From the NCBI GenBank assembly GCA_963693285.1, contig OY848926.1, forward strand, positions 2,547,001-2,611,000: DNA of 64,000 bases, in the 5' to 3' direction. The translations under genes were made by a program, and so were the position numbers. The DNA comes from Xestospongia muta. Its lineage: Eukaryota; Porifera; Demospongiae; Haplosclerida; Petrosiidae. Under the pieces are notes generated by a model. That model searched no databases and was not told the DNA's origin. It was given only the letters and a program-made list of their open reading frames with translations. This document shows, one piece after another, positions 46,173-58,480 of the stretch (its first letter is position 1; each line of letters begins with the position of its first letter).

Positions 46173-49067
46173 GCGGATCTAAAGAGTTTAGTAAGTTTAT
46201 CTGTGTTAAATATACTAATAAAGTAGTCTAAATAGGTTAAAACTCTAAAATAAAGAGTTTAGAGCTTTTTGAAAGTTAAAAAAGATTAGAAATTAACTAT
46301 GAAAACTGGTTAAATAAGCGGATCTAAAGAGTTTAGTAAGTTTATCTGTCTTAAATATACTAATAAAGTAGTCTAAATAGGTTAAAACTCTAAAATAAAG
46401 AGTTTAGAGCTTTTTGAAAGTTAAAAAAGATTAGAAATTAACTGTGAAAACTGGTTAAATACGCTGATCTAAAGAGTTTAGTAAGTTTATCTGTCTTAAA
46501 TATACTAATAAAGTAGTCTAAATAGGTTAAAACTCTAAAATAAAGAGTTTAGAGCTTTTTGAAAGTTAAAAAAGATTAGAAATTAACTGTGAAAACTGGT
46601 TAAATAAGCTGATCTAAAGAGTTTAGTAAGTTTATCTGTCTTAAATATACTAATAAAGTAGTCTAAATAGGTTAAAACTCTAAAATAAAGAGTTTAGAGC
46701 TTTTTGAAAGTTAAAAAAGATTAGAAATTAACTGTGAAAAGTGGTTAAATAAGCTGATCTAAAGAGTTTAGTAAGTTTATCTGTCTGAAATATACTAATA
46801 AAGTAGTCTAAATAGGTTAAAACTCTAAAATAAAGAGTTTAGAGCTTTTTGAAAGTTAAAAAAGATTAGAAATTAACTGTGAAAACTGGTTAAATAAGCT
46901 GATCTAAAGAGTTTAGTAAGTTTATCTGTCTTAAATATAGTAATAAAGTAGTCTAAATAGGTTAAAACTCTAAAATAAAGAGTTTAGAGCTTTTTGAAAG
47001 TTAAAAAAGATTAGAAATTAAGTGTGAAAACTGGTTAAATAAGCTGATCTAAAGAGTTTAGTAAGTTTATCTGTCTTAAATATACTAATAAAGTAGTCTA
47101 AATAGGTTAAAACTCTAAAATAAAGTGATTAGAGCTTTTTGAAAGTTAAAAAAGATTAGAAATTAACTGTGAAAACTGGTTAAATAAGCGGATCTAAAGA
47201 GTTTTGTAAGTTTATCTGTGTTAAATATAATAATAAAGTAGTCTAAATAGGTTAAAACTCAAATAAAGAGTTTAGAGCTTTTTGAAAGTTAAAAAAGATT
47301 AGAAATTAAGTGTGAAAACTGGTTAAATAAGCTGATCTAAAGAGTTTAGTAAGTTTATCTGTCTTAAATATACTAATAAAGTAGTCTAAATAGGTTAAAA
47401 CTCTAAAATAAAGAGTTTAGAGCTTTTTGAAAGTTAAAAAAGATTAGAAATTAACTGTGAAAACTGGTTAAATACGCTGATCTAAAGAGTTTAGTAAGTT
47501 TATCTGTCTTAAATATACTAATAAAGTAGTCTAAATAGGTTAAAACTCTAAAATAAAGAGTTTAGAGCTTTTTGAAAGTTAAAAAAGATTAGAAATTAAC
47601 TGTGAAAACTGGTTAAATAAGCTGATCTAAAGAGTTTAGTAAGTTTATCTGTCTTAAATATACTAATAAAGTAGTCTAAATAGGTTAAAACTCTAAAATA
47701 AAGAGTTTAGAGCTTTTTGAAAGTTAAAAAACATTAGAAATTAACTGTGAAAACTGGTTAAATAAGCTGATCTAAAGAGTTTAGTAAGTTTATCTGTCTT
47801 AAATATACTAATAAAGTAGTCTAAATATGTTCAAATTCTAAAATAAAGAGTTTAGAGCCTTTTGAAAGTTAAAAAAGATAAGAAATTAACTGTGAAAACT
47901 GGTTAAATTAGCTGATCTAAAGAGTTTAGTAAGTTTATCTGTCTTAAATATACTAATAAAGTAGTCTAAATAGGTTAAAACTCTAAAATAAAGTGATTAG
48001 AGCTTTTTGAAAGTTAAAAAAGATTAGAAATTAAGTGTGAAAACTGGTTAAATAAGCTGATCTAAAGAGTTTAGTAAGTTTATCTCTCTTAAATATACTA
48101 ATAAAGTAGTCTAAAGAGGTTAAAACTCTAAAATAAAGAGTTTAGAGCTTTTTGAAAGTTAAAAAAGATTAGAAATTAACTGTGAAAAGTGGTTAAATAA
48201 GCTGATCTAAAGAGTTTAGTAAGTTTATCTGTCTGAAATATACTAATAAAGTAGTCTAAATAGGTTAAAACTCTAAAATAAAGAGTTTAGAGCTTTTTGA
48301 AAGTTAAAAAAGATTAGAAATTAACTGTGAAAACTGGTTAAATACGCTGATCTAAAGAGTTTAGTAAGTTTATCTGTCTATAAATATACTAATAAAGTAG
48401 TCTAAATAGGTTAAAACTCTAAATAAAGAGTTTAGAGCTTTTTGAAAGTTAAAAAAGATTAGAAATTAACTGTGAAATCTGGTTAAATACGCTGATCTAA
48501 AGAGTTTAGTAAGTTTATCTGTCTTAAATATACTAATAAAGTAGTCTAAATAGGTTAAAACTCTAAAATAAAGAGTTTAGAGCTTTTTGAAAGTTAAAAA
48601 GATTAGAAGTTAACTGTGAAAACTGGTTAAATAAGCAGAACTTAGGACATTAATAAGTTTATCTGTCTTAAATGAACTATTAAAGTAGTCTAAATAGGAT
48701 AAAACTCTAAAATAAAGTGTTTAGAGCTTTTTGAAAGTTAAAAAAGATTAGAAATTAAGTGTGAAAACTGGTTAAATAAGCTGATCTAAAGAGTTTAGTA
48801 AGTTTATCTGTCTGAAATATACTAATAAAGTAGTCTAAATAGGTTAAAACTCTAAAATAAAGAGTTTAGAGCTTTTTGAAAGTTAAAAAAGATTAGAAAT
48901 TAAGTGTGAAAACTGGTTAAATAAGCTGATCTAAAGAGTTTAGTAAGTTTATCTGTCTTAAATATACTAATAAAGTAGTCTAAATATGTTCAAATTCTAA
49001 AATAAAGAGTTTAGAGCCTTTTGAAAGTTAAAAAAGATTAGAAATTAACTGTGAAAACTGGTTAAAT
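45680..49067. repeat. 33-monomer displaced duplication, copy 1 (~3.4 kb)
   Basis: Every rare marker in this tract recurs 4782 bp downstream. These are GAGCTATTTG 45829/50611, AACTATGAAAAC 46297/51079, GTTTTGTAAG 47201/51983, AAAGATAAGAAATT 47879/52661, AAAGAGG 48111/52893, GTCTATAAAT 48377/53159 and CAGAACTTAGG 48636/53418. I saw no mismatch at the sites compared. The ends are a GTGTTTAG/GAGTTTAG mismatch near 45677 and an ATACG/ATTAG mismatch at 49068. Confidence 0.9.
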
Positions 49068-49359
49068 ACGCTGATCTAAAGAGTTTAGTAAGTTTTTCTC
49101 TCTTAAATGTACTAATAAAGTAGTCTAAATAGGTTAAAACTCTAAAATAAAGAGTTTAGAGCTTTTTGAACGTTAAAAAAGATTAGAAATTAACTGTGAA
49201 AACTGGTTAAATAAGCTGATCTAAAGAGTTTAGTAAGTTTATCTGTCTTAAATATACTAATAAAGTAGTCTAAATAGGTTAAAACTCTAAAATAAAGTGA
49301 TTAGAGCCTTTTGAAAGTTAAAAAAGATTAGAAATTAACTGTGAAAACTGGTTAAATAA
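49068..49359. repeat. Two-monomer patch of the TTTTTCTCTC/GTGATTAGAGCC family
   Basis: An ATACG unit with TTTTTCTCTC and GAACGTT and a GTGATTAGAGCC unit are repeated 435 bp later (TTTTTCTCTC at 49093 and 49528). The preceding ATGTTCAAATTC/GAGCC unit belongs to the H tail, so this is a junction between two copies of the larger block. Confidence 0.8.
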
Positions 49360-50519
49360 GCGGATCTAAAGAGTTTAGTAAGTTTATCTGTCTTAAATAT
49401 ACTAATAAAGTAGTCTAAATAGGTTAAAACTCTAAAATAAAGTGATTAGAGCTATTTGAAAGTTAAAAAAGATTAGAAATTAACTGTGAAAACTGGTTAA
49501 ATACGCTGATCTAAAGAGTTTAGTAAGTTTTTCTCTCTTAAATGTACTAATAAAGTAGTCTAAATAGGTTAAAACTCTAAAATAAAGAGTTTAGAGCTTT
49601 TTGAACGTTAAAAAAGATTAGAAATTAACTGTGAAAACTGGTTAAATAAGCTGATCTAAAGAGTTTAGTAAGTTTATCTGTCTTAAATATACTAATAAAG
49701 TAGTCTAAATAGGTTAAAACTCTAAAATAAAGTGATTAGAGCCTTTTGAAAGTTAAAAAAGATTAGAAATTAACTGTGAAAACTGGTTAAATAAGCGGAT
49801 CTAAAGAGTTTAGTAAGTTTATCTGTGTTAAATATACTAATAAAGTAGTCTAAATAGGTTAAAACTCTAAAATAAAGAGTTTAGAGCTTTTTGAAAGTTA
49901 AAAAAGATTAGAAATTAACTATGAAAACTGGTTAAATAAGCGGATCTAAAGAGTTTAGTAAGTTTATCTGTCTTAAATATACTAATAAAGTAGTCTAAAT
50001 AGGTTAAAACTCTAAAATAAAGAGTTTAGAGCTTTTTGAAAGTTAAAAAAGATTAGAAATTAACTGTGAAAACTGGTTAAATACGCTGATCTAAAGAGTT
50101 TAGTAAGTTTATCTGTCTTAAATATACTAATAAAGTAGTCTAAATAGGTTAAAACTCTAAAATAAAGAGTTTAGAGCTTTTTGAAAGTTAAAAAAGATTA
50201 GAAATTAACTGTGAAAACTGGTTAAATAAGCTGATCTAAAGAGTTTAGTAAGTTTATCTGTCTTAAATATACTAATAAAGTAGTCTAAATAGGTTAAAAC
50301 TCTAAAATAAAGAGTTTAGAGCTTTTTGAAAGTTAAAAAAGATTAGAAATTAACTGTGAAAAGTGGTTAAATAAGCTGATCTAAAGAGTTTAGTAAGTTT
50401 ATCTGTCTGAAATATACTAATAAAGTAGTCTAAATAGGTTAAAACTCTAAAATAAAGAGTTTAGAGCTTTTTGAAAGTTAAAAAAGATTAGAAATTAAGT
50501 GTGAAAACTGGTTAAATAA
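49360..50519. repeat. Eight-monomer block, copy 1 (1160 bp)
   Basis: The order is GTGATTAG/GAGCTATTTG (49451), ATACG/TTTTTCTCTC, GTGATTAGAGCC, AGCGG/TCTGTGTT, AACTATGAAAAC before AGCGG, plain, AAAGTGG, GTCTGAAA. It is repeated at 50520-51679, exactly 8 x 145 bp on. The first unit starts GCGG here and GCTG in copy 2. The last unit ends AAGTGTG here and AACTGTG there. Confidence 0.88.
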
Positions 50520-53500
50520 GCTGATCTAAAGAGTTTAGTAAGTTTATCTGTCTTAAATATACTAATAAAGTAGTCTAAATAGGTTAAAACTCTAAAATAA
50601 AGTGATTAGAGCTATTTGAAAGTTAAAAAAGATTAGAAATTAACTGTGAAAACTGGTTAAATACGCTGATCTAAAGAGTTTAGTAAGTTTTTCTCTCTTA
50701 AATGTACTAATAAAGTAGTCTAAATAGGTTAAAACTCTAAAATAAAGAGTTTAGAGCTTTTTGAACGTTAAAAAAGATTAGAAATTAACTGTGAAAACTG
50801 GTTAAATAAGCTGATCTAAAGAGTTTAGTAAGTTTATCTGTCTTAAATATACTAATAAAGTAGTCTAAATAGGTTAAAACTCTAAAATAAAGTGATTAGA
50901 GCCTTTTGAAAGTTAAAAAAGATTAGAAATTAACTGTGAAAACTGGTTAAATAAGCGGATCTAAAGAGTTTAGTAAGTTTATCTGTGTTAAATATACTAA
51001 TAAAGTAGTCTAAATAGGTTAAAACTCTAAAATAAAGAGTTTAGAGCTTTTTGAAAGTTAAAAAAGATTAGAAATTAACTATGAAAACTGGTTAAATAAG
51101 CGGATCTAAAGAGTTTAGTAAGTTTATCTGTCTTAAATATACTAATAAAGTAGTCTAAATAGGTTAAAACTCTAAAATAAAGAGTTTAGAGCTTTTTGAA
51201 AGTTAAAAAAGATTAGAAATTAACTGTGAAAACTGGTTAAATACGCTGATCTAAAGAGTTTAGTAAGTTTATCTGTCTTAAATATACTAATAAAGTAGTC
51301 TAAATAGGTTAAAACTCTAAAATAAAGAGTTTAGAGCTTTTTGAAAGTTAAAAAAGATTAGAAATTAACTGTGAAAACTGGTTAAATAAGCTGATCTAAA
51401 GAGTTTAGTAAGTTTATCTGTCTTAAATATACTAATAAAGTAGTCTAAATAGGTTAAAACTCTAAAATAAAGAGTTTAGAGCTTTTTGAAAGTTAAAAAA
51501 GATTAGAAATTAACTGTGAAAAGTGGTTAAATAAGCTGATCTAAAGAGTTTAGTAAGTTTATCTGTCTGAAATATACTAATAAAGTAGTCTAAATAGGTT
51601 AAAACTCTAAAATAAAGAGTTTAGAGCTTTTTGAAAGTTAAAAAAGATTAGAAATTAACTGTGAAAACTGGTTAAATAAGCTGATCTAAAGAGTTTAGTA
51701 AGTTTATCTGTCTTAAATATAGTAATAAAGTAGTCTAAATAGGTTAAAACTCTAAAATAAAGAGTTTAGAGCTTTTTGAAAGTTAAAAAAGATTAGAAAT
51801 TAAGTGTGAAAACTGGTTAAATAAGCTGATCTAAAGAGTTTAGTAAGTTTATCTGTCTTAAATATACTAATAAAGTAGTCTAAATAGGTTAAAACTCTAA
51901 AATAAAGTGATTAGAGCTTTTTGAAAGTTAAAAAAGATTAGAAATTAACTGTGAAAACTGGTTAAATAAGCGGATCTAAAGAGTTTTGTAAGTTTATCTG
52001 TGTTAAATATAATAATAAAGTAGTCTAAATAGGTTAAAACTCAAATAAAGAGTTTAGAGCTTTTTGAAAGTTAAAAAAGATTAGAAATTAAGTGTGAAAA
52101 CTGGTTAAATAAGCTGATCTAAAGAGTTTAGTAAGTTTATCTGTCTTAAATATACTAATAAAGTAGTCTAAATAGGTTAAAACTCTAAAATAAAGAGTTT
52201 AGAGCTTTTTGAAAGTTAAAAAAGATTAGAAATTAACTGTGAAAACTGGTTAAATACGCTGATCTAAAGAGTTTAGTAAGTTTATCTGTCTTAAATATAC
52301 TAATAAAGTAGTCTAAATAGGTTAAAACTCTAAAATAAAGAGTTTAGAGCTTTTTGAAAGTTAAAAAAGATTAGAAATTAACTGTGAAAACTGGTTAAAT
52401 AAGCTGATCTAAAGAGTTTAGTAAGTTTATCTGTCTTAAATATACTAATAAAGTAGTCTAAATAGGTTAAAACTCTAAAATAAAGAGTTTAGAGCTTTTT
52501 GAAAGTTAAAAAACATTAGAAATTAACTGTGAAAACTGGTTAAATAAGCTGATCTAAAGAGTTTAGTAAGTTTATCTGTCTTAAATATACTAATAAAGTA
52601 GTCTAAATATGTTCAAATTCTAAAATAAAGAGTTTAGAGCCTTTTGAAAGTTAAAAAAGATAAGAAATTAACTGTGAAAACTGGTTAAATTAGCTGATCT
52701 AAAGAGTTTAGTAAGTTTATCTGTCTTAAATATACTAATAAAGTAGTCTAAATAGGTTAAAACTCTAAAATAAAGTGATTAGAGCTTTTTGAAAGTTAAA
52801 AAAGATTAGAAATTAAGTGTGAAAACTGGTTAAATAAGCTGATCTAAAGAGTTTAGTAAGTTTATCTCTCTTAAATATACTAATAAAGTAGTCTAAAGAG
52901 GTTAAAACTCTAAAATAAAGAGTTTAGAGCTTTTTGAAAGTTAAAAAAGATTAGAAATTAACTGTGAAAAGTGGTTAAATAAGCTGATCTAAAGAGTTTA
53001 GTAAGTTTATCTGTCTGAAATATACTAATAAAGTAGTCTAAATAGGTTAAAACTCTAAAATAAAGAGTTTAGAGCTTTTTGAAAGTTAAAAAAGATTAGA
53101 AATTAACTGTGAAAACTGGTTAAATACGCTGATCTAAAGAGTTTAGTAAGTTTATCTGTCTATAAATATACTAATAAAGTAGTCTAAATAGGTTAAAACT
53201 CTAAATAAAGAGTTTAGAGCTTTTTGAAAGTTAAAAAAGATTAGAAATTAACTGTGAAATCTGGTTAAATACGCTGATCTAAAGAGTTTAGTAAGTTTAT
53301 CTGTCTTAAATATACTAATAAAGTAGTCTAAATAGGTTAAAACTCTAAAATAAAGAGTTTAGAGCTTTTTGAAAGTTAAAAAGATTAGAAGTTAACTGTG
53401 AAAACTGGTTAAATAAGCAGAACTTAGGACATTAATAAGTTTATCTGTCTTAAATGAACTATTAAAGTAGTCTAAATAGGATAAAACTCTAAAATAAAGT

Positions 53501-53849
53501 GTTTAGAGCTTTTTGAAAGTTAAAAAAGATTAGAAATTAAGTGTGAAAACTGGTTAAATAAGCTGATCTAAAGAGTTTAGTAAGTTTATCTGTCTGAAAT
53601 ATACTAATAAAGTAGTCTAAATAGGTTAAAACTCTAAAATAAAGAGTTTAGAGCTTTTTGAAAGTTAAAAAAGATTAGAAATTAAGTGTGAAAACTGGTT
53701 AAATAAGCTGATCTAAAGAGTTTAGTAAGTTTATCTGTCTTAAATATACTAATAAAGTAGTCTAAATATGTTCAAATTCTAAAATAAAGAGTTTAGAGCC
53801 TTTTGAAAGTTAAAAAAGATTAGAAATTAACTGTGAAAACTGGTTAAAT
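50462..53849. repeat. 33-monomer displaced duplication, copy 2 (~3.4 kb)
   Basis: This is the counterpart of 45680-49067, with the marker list given there. It contains a full module H from the ATAGTAAT unit (51.72 kb) through AGCGG with GTTTTGTAAG, ACATTAG, GATAAGAAATT, AAAGAGG, GTCTGAAA and GTCTATAAAT to CAGAACTTAGG and the ATGTTCAAATTC unit. Confidence 0.9.
50520..51679. repeat. Eight-monomer block, copy 2 (1160 bp)
   Basis: This shares all rare markers with the preceding copy. It is also the start of the 33-monomer downstream copy (50462-53849), so this segment is present three times: about 45.7-46.9, 49.4-50.5 and 50.5-51.7 kb. Confidence 0.88.
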
Positions 53850-55153
53850 TAGCTGATCTAAAGAGTTTAGTAAGTTTATCTCTCTTAAATATACTAATAA
53901 AGTAGTCTAAATAGGTTAAAACTCTAAAATAAAGAGTTTAGAGCTTTTTGAAAGTTAAAAAAGATTAGAAATTAAGTGTGAAAACTGGTTAAATAAGCTG
54001 ATCTAAAGAGTTTAGTAAGTTTATCTCTCTTAAATATACTAATAAAGTAGTCTAAAGAGGTTAAAACTCTAAAATAAAGAGTTTAGAGCTTTTTGAAAGT
54101 TAAAAAAGATTAGAAATTAACTGTGAAAAGTGGTTAAATAAGCTGATCTAAAGAGTTTAGTAAGTTTATCTGTCTGAAATATAGTAATAAAGTAGTCTAA
54201 ATAGGTTAAAACTCTAAAATAAAGAGTTTAGAGCTTTTTGAAAGTTAAAAAGATTAGAAATTAACTGTGAAAACTGGTTAAATACGCTGATCTAAAGAGT
54301 TTAGTAAGTTTATCTGTCTACAAATATACTAATAAAGTAGTCTAAATAGGTTGAAACTCTAAATAAAGAGTTTAGAGCTTTTTGAAAGTTAAAAAAGATT
54401 AGAAATTAACTGTGAAATCTGGTTAAAGACGCTGATCTAAAGAGTTTAGTAAGTTTATCTGTCTTAAATATACTAATAAAGTAGTCTAAATAGGTTAAAA
54501 CTCTAAAATAAAGAGTTTAGAGCTTTTGAAAGTTAAAAAAGATTAGAAATTAACTGTGAAAACTGGTTAAATAAGCTGATCTAAAGAGTTTAGTAAGTTT
54601 ATCTGTCTTAAATATACTAATAAAGTAGTCTAAATAGGTTAAAACTCTAAAATAAAGAGTTTAGAGCTTTTTGAAAGTTAAAAAGATTAGAAGTTAACTG
54701 TGAAAACTGGTTAAATAAGCAGAACTTAGGACATTAATAAGTTTATCTGTCTTAAATGAACTATTAAAGTAGTCTAAATAGGATAAAACTCTAAAATAAA
54801 GTGTTTAGAGCTTTTTGAAAGTTAAAAAAGATTAGAAATTAAGTGTGAAAACTGGTTAAATAAGCTGATCTAAAGAGTTTAGTAAGTTTATCTGTCTGAA
54901 ATATACTAATAAAGTAGTCTAAATAGGTTAAAACTCTAAAATAAAGAGTTTAGAGCTTTTTGAAAGTTAAAAAAGATTAGAAATTAAGTGTGAAAACTGG
55001 TTAAATAAGCTGATCTAAAGAGTTTAGTAAGTTTATCTGTCTTAAATATACTAATAAAGTAGTCTAAATATGTTCAAATTCTAAAATAAAGAGTTTAGAG
55101 CCTTTTGAAAGTTAAAAAAGATTAGAAATTAACTGTGAAAACTGGTTAAATAC
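52983..55153. repeat. Fifteen-monomer block, copy 1 of a tandem duplication (2171 bp)
   Basis: The markers are GTCTGAAA, GTCTATAAAT (53159), GAAGTTAAC with CAGAACTTAGG (53418), ATGTTCAAATTC/GAGCC, TTAAATTAG, CTCTC/AAAGAGG, GTCTACAAAT with GGTTGAAAC (54317), AAAGACGCTG, GAGCTTTTGAAAG, then a second CAGAACTTAGG (54720). The first part recurs at +2171. Relative to copy 2 this copy lacks two units after the GAGCTTTTGAAAG monomer. Confidence 0.88.
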
Positions 55154-57469
55154 GCTGATCTAAAGAGTTTAGTAAGTTTATCTGTCTGAAATATACTAAT
55201 AAAGTAGTCTAAATAGGTTAAAACTCTAAAATAAAGAGTTTAGAGCTTTTTGAAAGTTAAAAAAGATTAGAAATTAACTGTGAAAACTGGTTAAATACGC
55301 TGATCTAAAGAGTTTAGTAAGTTTATCTGTCTATAAATATACTAATAAAGTAGTCTAAATAGGTTAAAACTCTAAATAAAGAGTTTAGAGCTTTTTGAAA
55401 GTTAAAAAAGATTAGAAATTAACTGTGAAATCTGGTTAAATACGCTGATCTAAAGAGTTTAGTAAGTTTATCTGTCTTAAATATACTAATAAAGTAGTCT
55501 AAATAGGTTAAAACTCTAAAATAAAGAGTTTAGAGCTTTTTGAAAGTTAAAAAGATTAGAAGTTAACTGTGAAAACTGGTTAAATAAGCAGAACTTAGGA
55601 CATTAATAAGTTTATCTGTCTTAAATGAACTATTAAAGTAGTCTAAATAGGATAAAACTCTAAAATAAAGTGTTTAGAGCTTTTTGAAAGTTAAAAAAGA
55701 TTAGAAATTAAGTGTGAAAACTGGTTAAATAAGCTGATCTAAAGAGTTTAGTAAGTTTATCTGTCTGAAATATACTAATAAAGTAGTCTAAATAGGTTAA
55801 AACTCTAAAATAAAGAGTTTAGAGCTTTTTGAAAGTTAAAAAAGATTAGAAATTAAGTGTGAAAACTGGTTAAATAAGCTGATCTAAAGAGTTTAGTAAG
55901 TTTATCTGTCTTAAATATACTAATAAAGTAGTCTAAATATGTTCAAATTCTAAAATAAAGAGTTTAGAGCCTTTTGAAAGTTAAAAAAGATTAGAAATTA
56001 ACTGTGAAAACTGGTTAAATTAGCTGATCTAAAGAGTTTAGTAAGTTTATCTCTCTTAAATATACTAATAAAGTAGTCTAAATAGGTTAAAACTCTAAAA
56101 TAAAGAGTTTAGAGCTTTTTGAAAGTTAAAAAAGATTAGAAATTAAGTGTGAAAACTGGTTAAATAAGCTGATCTAAAGAGTTTAGTAAGTTTATCTCTC
56201 TTAAATATACTAATAAAGTAGTCTAAAGAGGTTAAAACTCTAAAATAAAGAGTTTAGAGCTTTTTGAAAGTTAAAAAAGATTAGAAATTAACTGTGAAAA
56301 GTGGTTAAATAAGCTGATCTAAAGAGTTTAGTAAGTTTATCTGTCTGAAATATAGTAATAAAGTAGTCTAAATAGGTTAAAACTCTAAAATAAAGAGTTT
56401 AGAGCTTTTTGAAAGTTAAAAAGATTAGAAATTAACTGTGAAAACTGGTTAAATACGCTGATCTAAAGAGTTTAGTAAGTTTATCTGTCTACAAATATAC
56501 TAATAAAGTAGTCTAAATAGGTTGAAACTCTAAATAAAGAGTTTAGAGCTTTTTGAAAGTTAAAAAAGATTAGAAATTAACTGTGAAATCTGGTTAAAGA
56601 CGCTGATCTAAAGAGTTTAGTAAGTTTATCTGTCTTAAATATACTAATAAAGTAGTCTAAATAGGTTAAAACTCTAAAATAAAGAGTTTAGAGCTTTTGA
56701 AAGTTAAAAAAGATTAGAAATTAACTGTGAAAACTGGTTAAATAAGCTGATCTAAAGAGTTTAGTAAGTTTATCTGTCTTAAATATACTAATAAAGTAGT
56801 CTAAATAGGTTCAAATTCTAAAATAAAGAGTTTAGAGCTTTTTGAAAGTTAAAAAAGATTAGAAATTAACTGTGAAAACTGGTTCAATAAGCTGATCTAA
56901 AGAGTTTAGTAGGTTTATCTCTCTTAAATATAGTAATAAAGTAGTCTAAATAAGTTAAAACTCTAAAATAAAGAGTTTAGAGCTTTTTGAAAGTTAAAAA
57001 AGATTAGCAATTAACTATGAAAACTGTTTAAATAAGCTGATCTAAAGAGTTTAGTAAGTTTATCTGTCTTAAATATACTAATAAAGTAGTCTAAATAGGT
57101 TAAAACTCTAAAATAAAGAGTTTAGAGCTTTTTGAAAGTTAAAAAGATTAGAAATTAACTGTGAAAACTGGTTAAATAAGCAGAACTTAGGACATTAATA
57201 AGTTTATCTGTCTTAAATGAACTATTAAAGTAGTCTAAATAGGATAAAACTCTAAAATAAAGTGTTTAGAGCTTTTTGAAAGTTAAAAAAGATTAGAAAT
57301 TAAGTGTGAAAACTGGTTAAATAAGCTGATCTAAAGAGTTTAGTAAGTTTATCTGTCTGAAATATACTAATAAAGTAGTCTAAATAGGTTAAAACTCTAA
57401 AATAAAGAGTTTAGAGCTTTTTGAAAGTTAAAAAAGATTAGAAATTAAGTGTGAAAACTGGTTAAATAA
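55154..57469. repeat. Fifteen-monomer block, copy 2, with two extra monomers
   Basis: GTCTATAAAT is at 55330, CAGAACTTAGG at 55589, GTCTACAAAT at 56488 and AAAGACGCTG near 56595, all +2171. After the GAGCTTTTGAAAG unit this copy keeps two more units: GGTTCAAATTC with GGTTCAATAAG, and TAGGTTTATCTCTC with TTAGCAATTAACTATG. It then rejoins the series and reaches CAGAACTTAGG at 57181. Confidence 0.87.
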
Positions 57470-58480
57470 GCTGATCTAAAGAGTTTAGTAAGTTTATCTG
57501 TCTTAAATATACTAATAAAGTAGTCTAAATAGGTTCAAACTCTAAAATAAAGAGTTAGAGCATTTTGAAAGTTTAAAAAGATTAGAAATTAACTGTGGAA
57601 ACTGGTTAAATAAGCTGATCTAAAGAGTTTAGTAAGTTTATCTGTCTTAAATATAGTAATAAAGTAGTCTAAATAGGTTAAAACTCTAAAATAAAGAGTT
57701 TAGAACTTTTGAAAGTTAAAAAAGTTTAGAAATTAAGTGTGAAAACTGGTTAAATAAGCAGAACTAAGGACTTTAATAAGTTTATCTCTCTTAAATGTAC
57801 TAATAGAGTAGTCGAAATAGGTTAAAACTCTAAAATAAGGAGTTTAGAGCTTTTTGAAAGTTAAAAAAGATTAGAAATTAACTGTGAAAACTGGTTAAAT
57901 AAGCTGATCTAAAGAGTTTAGTAAGTTTATCTGTCTTAAATATACTAATAAAGTAGTCTAAAGAGGTTAAAACTCTAAAGTAAAGAGTTTAGAGCTTTTT
58001 GAAAGTTAAAAAAGATTAGAAATTAACTGTGAAAACTGGTTAAATAAGCTGATCTAAAGAGTTTAGTAAGTTTATCTCTCATAAATATAGTAATAAAGTA
58101 GTCTAAATAGGTTAAAACTCTAAAATAAAGAGTTTAGAGCTTTTAAAAGTTAAGAAAGATTAGAAATTAACTGTGACAACTGGTTAAAATAGCTGATCTA
58201 AAGAGTTTAGTAAGTTTATTGTCTTAAATATACTAATAAAGTAGTCTAAATAGGTTAAAACTCTAAAATAAAGAGTTTAAAGCTTTATGAAAGTTAAAAA
58301 AGATTAGATATTAACTGTGATAACTGGTTAAATAAGCTGATCTAAAGAGTTTAGTAAGTTTATCTGTCTTAAATATACTAATAAAGTAGTCTAAATAGGT
58401 TAAAACTCTAAAATAAAGTGATTAAGCTTTTTGAAAGTTAAAAAAGATTAGAAATTAAGTGTGAAACTGGTTAAATAAGC
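57470..58480. repeat. Diverged patch, copy of 24321-25470 lacking one monomer
   Basis: GAGCATTTTG is at 57560, AATAGAGTAGTCG near 57800, ATAAGGAG near 57836, TTTTAAAAGTTAAGAAAG near 58141, TTTATTGTCTT at 58215, and GTGATTAAGCTTTTTG and GTGAAACTGG near 58418-58465. All are shared with 24.3-25.5 kb. Near 57790-57840 one monomer carries the left marks of one 24.7-kb unit and the right marks of the next, so a single 145-bp deletion joined them in phase. Confidence 0.87.
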
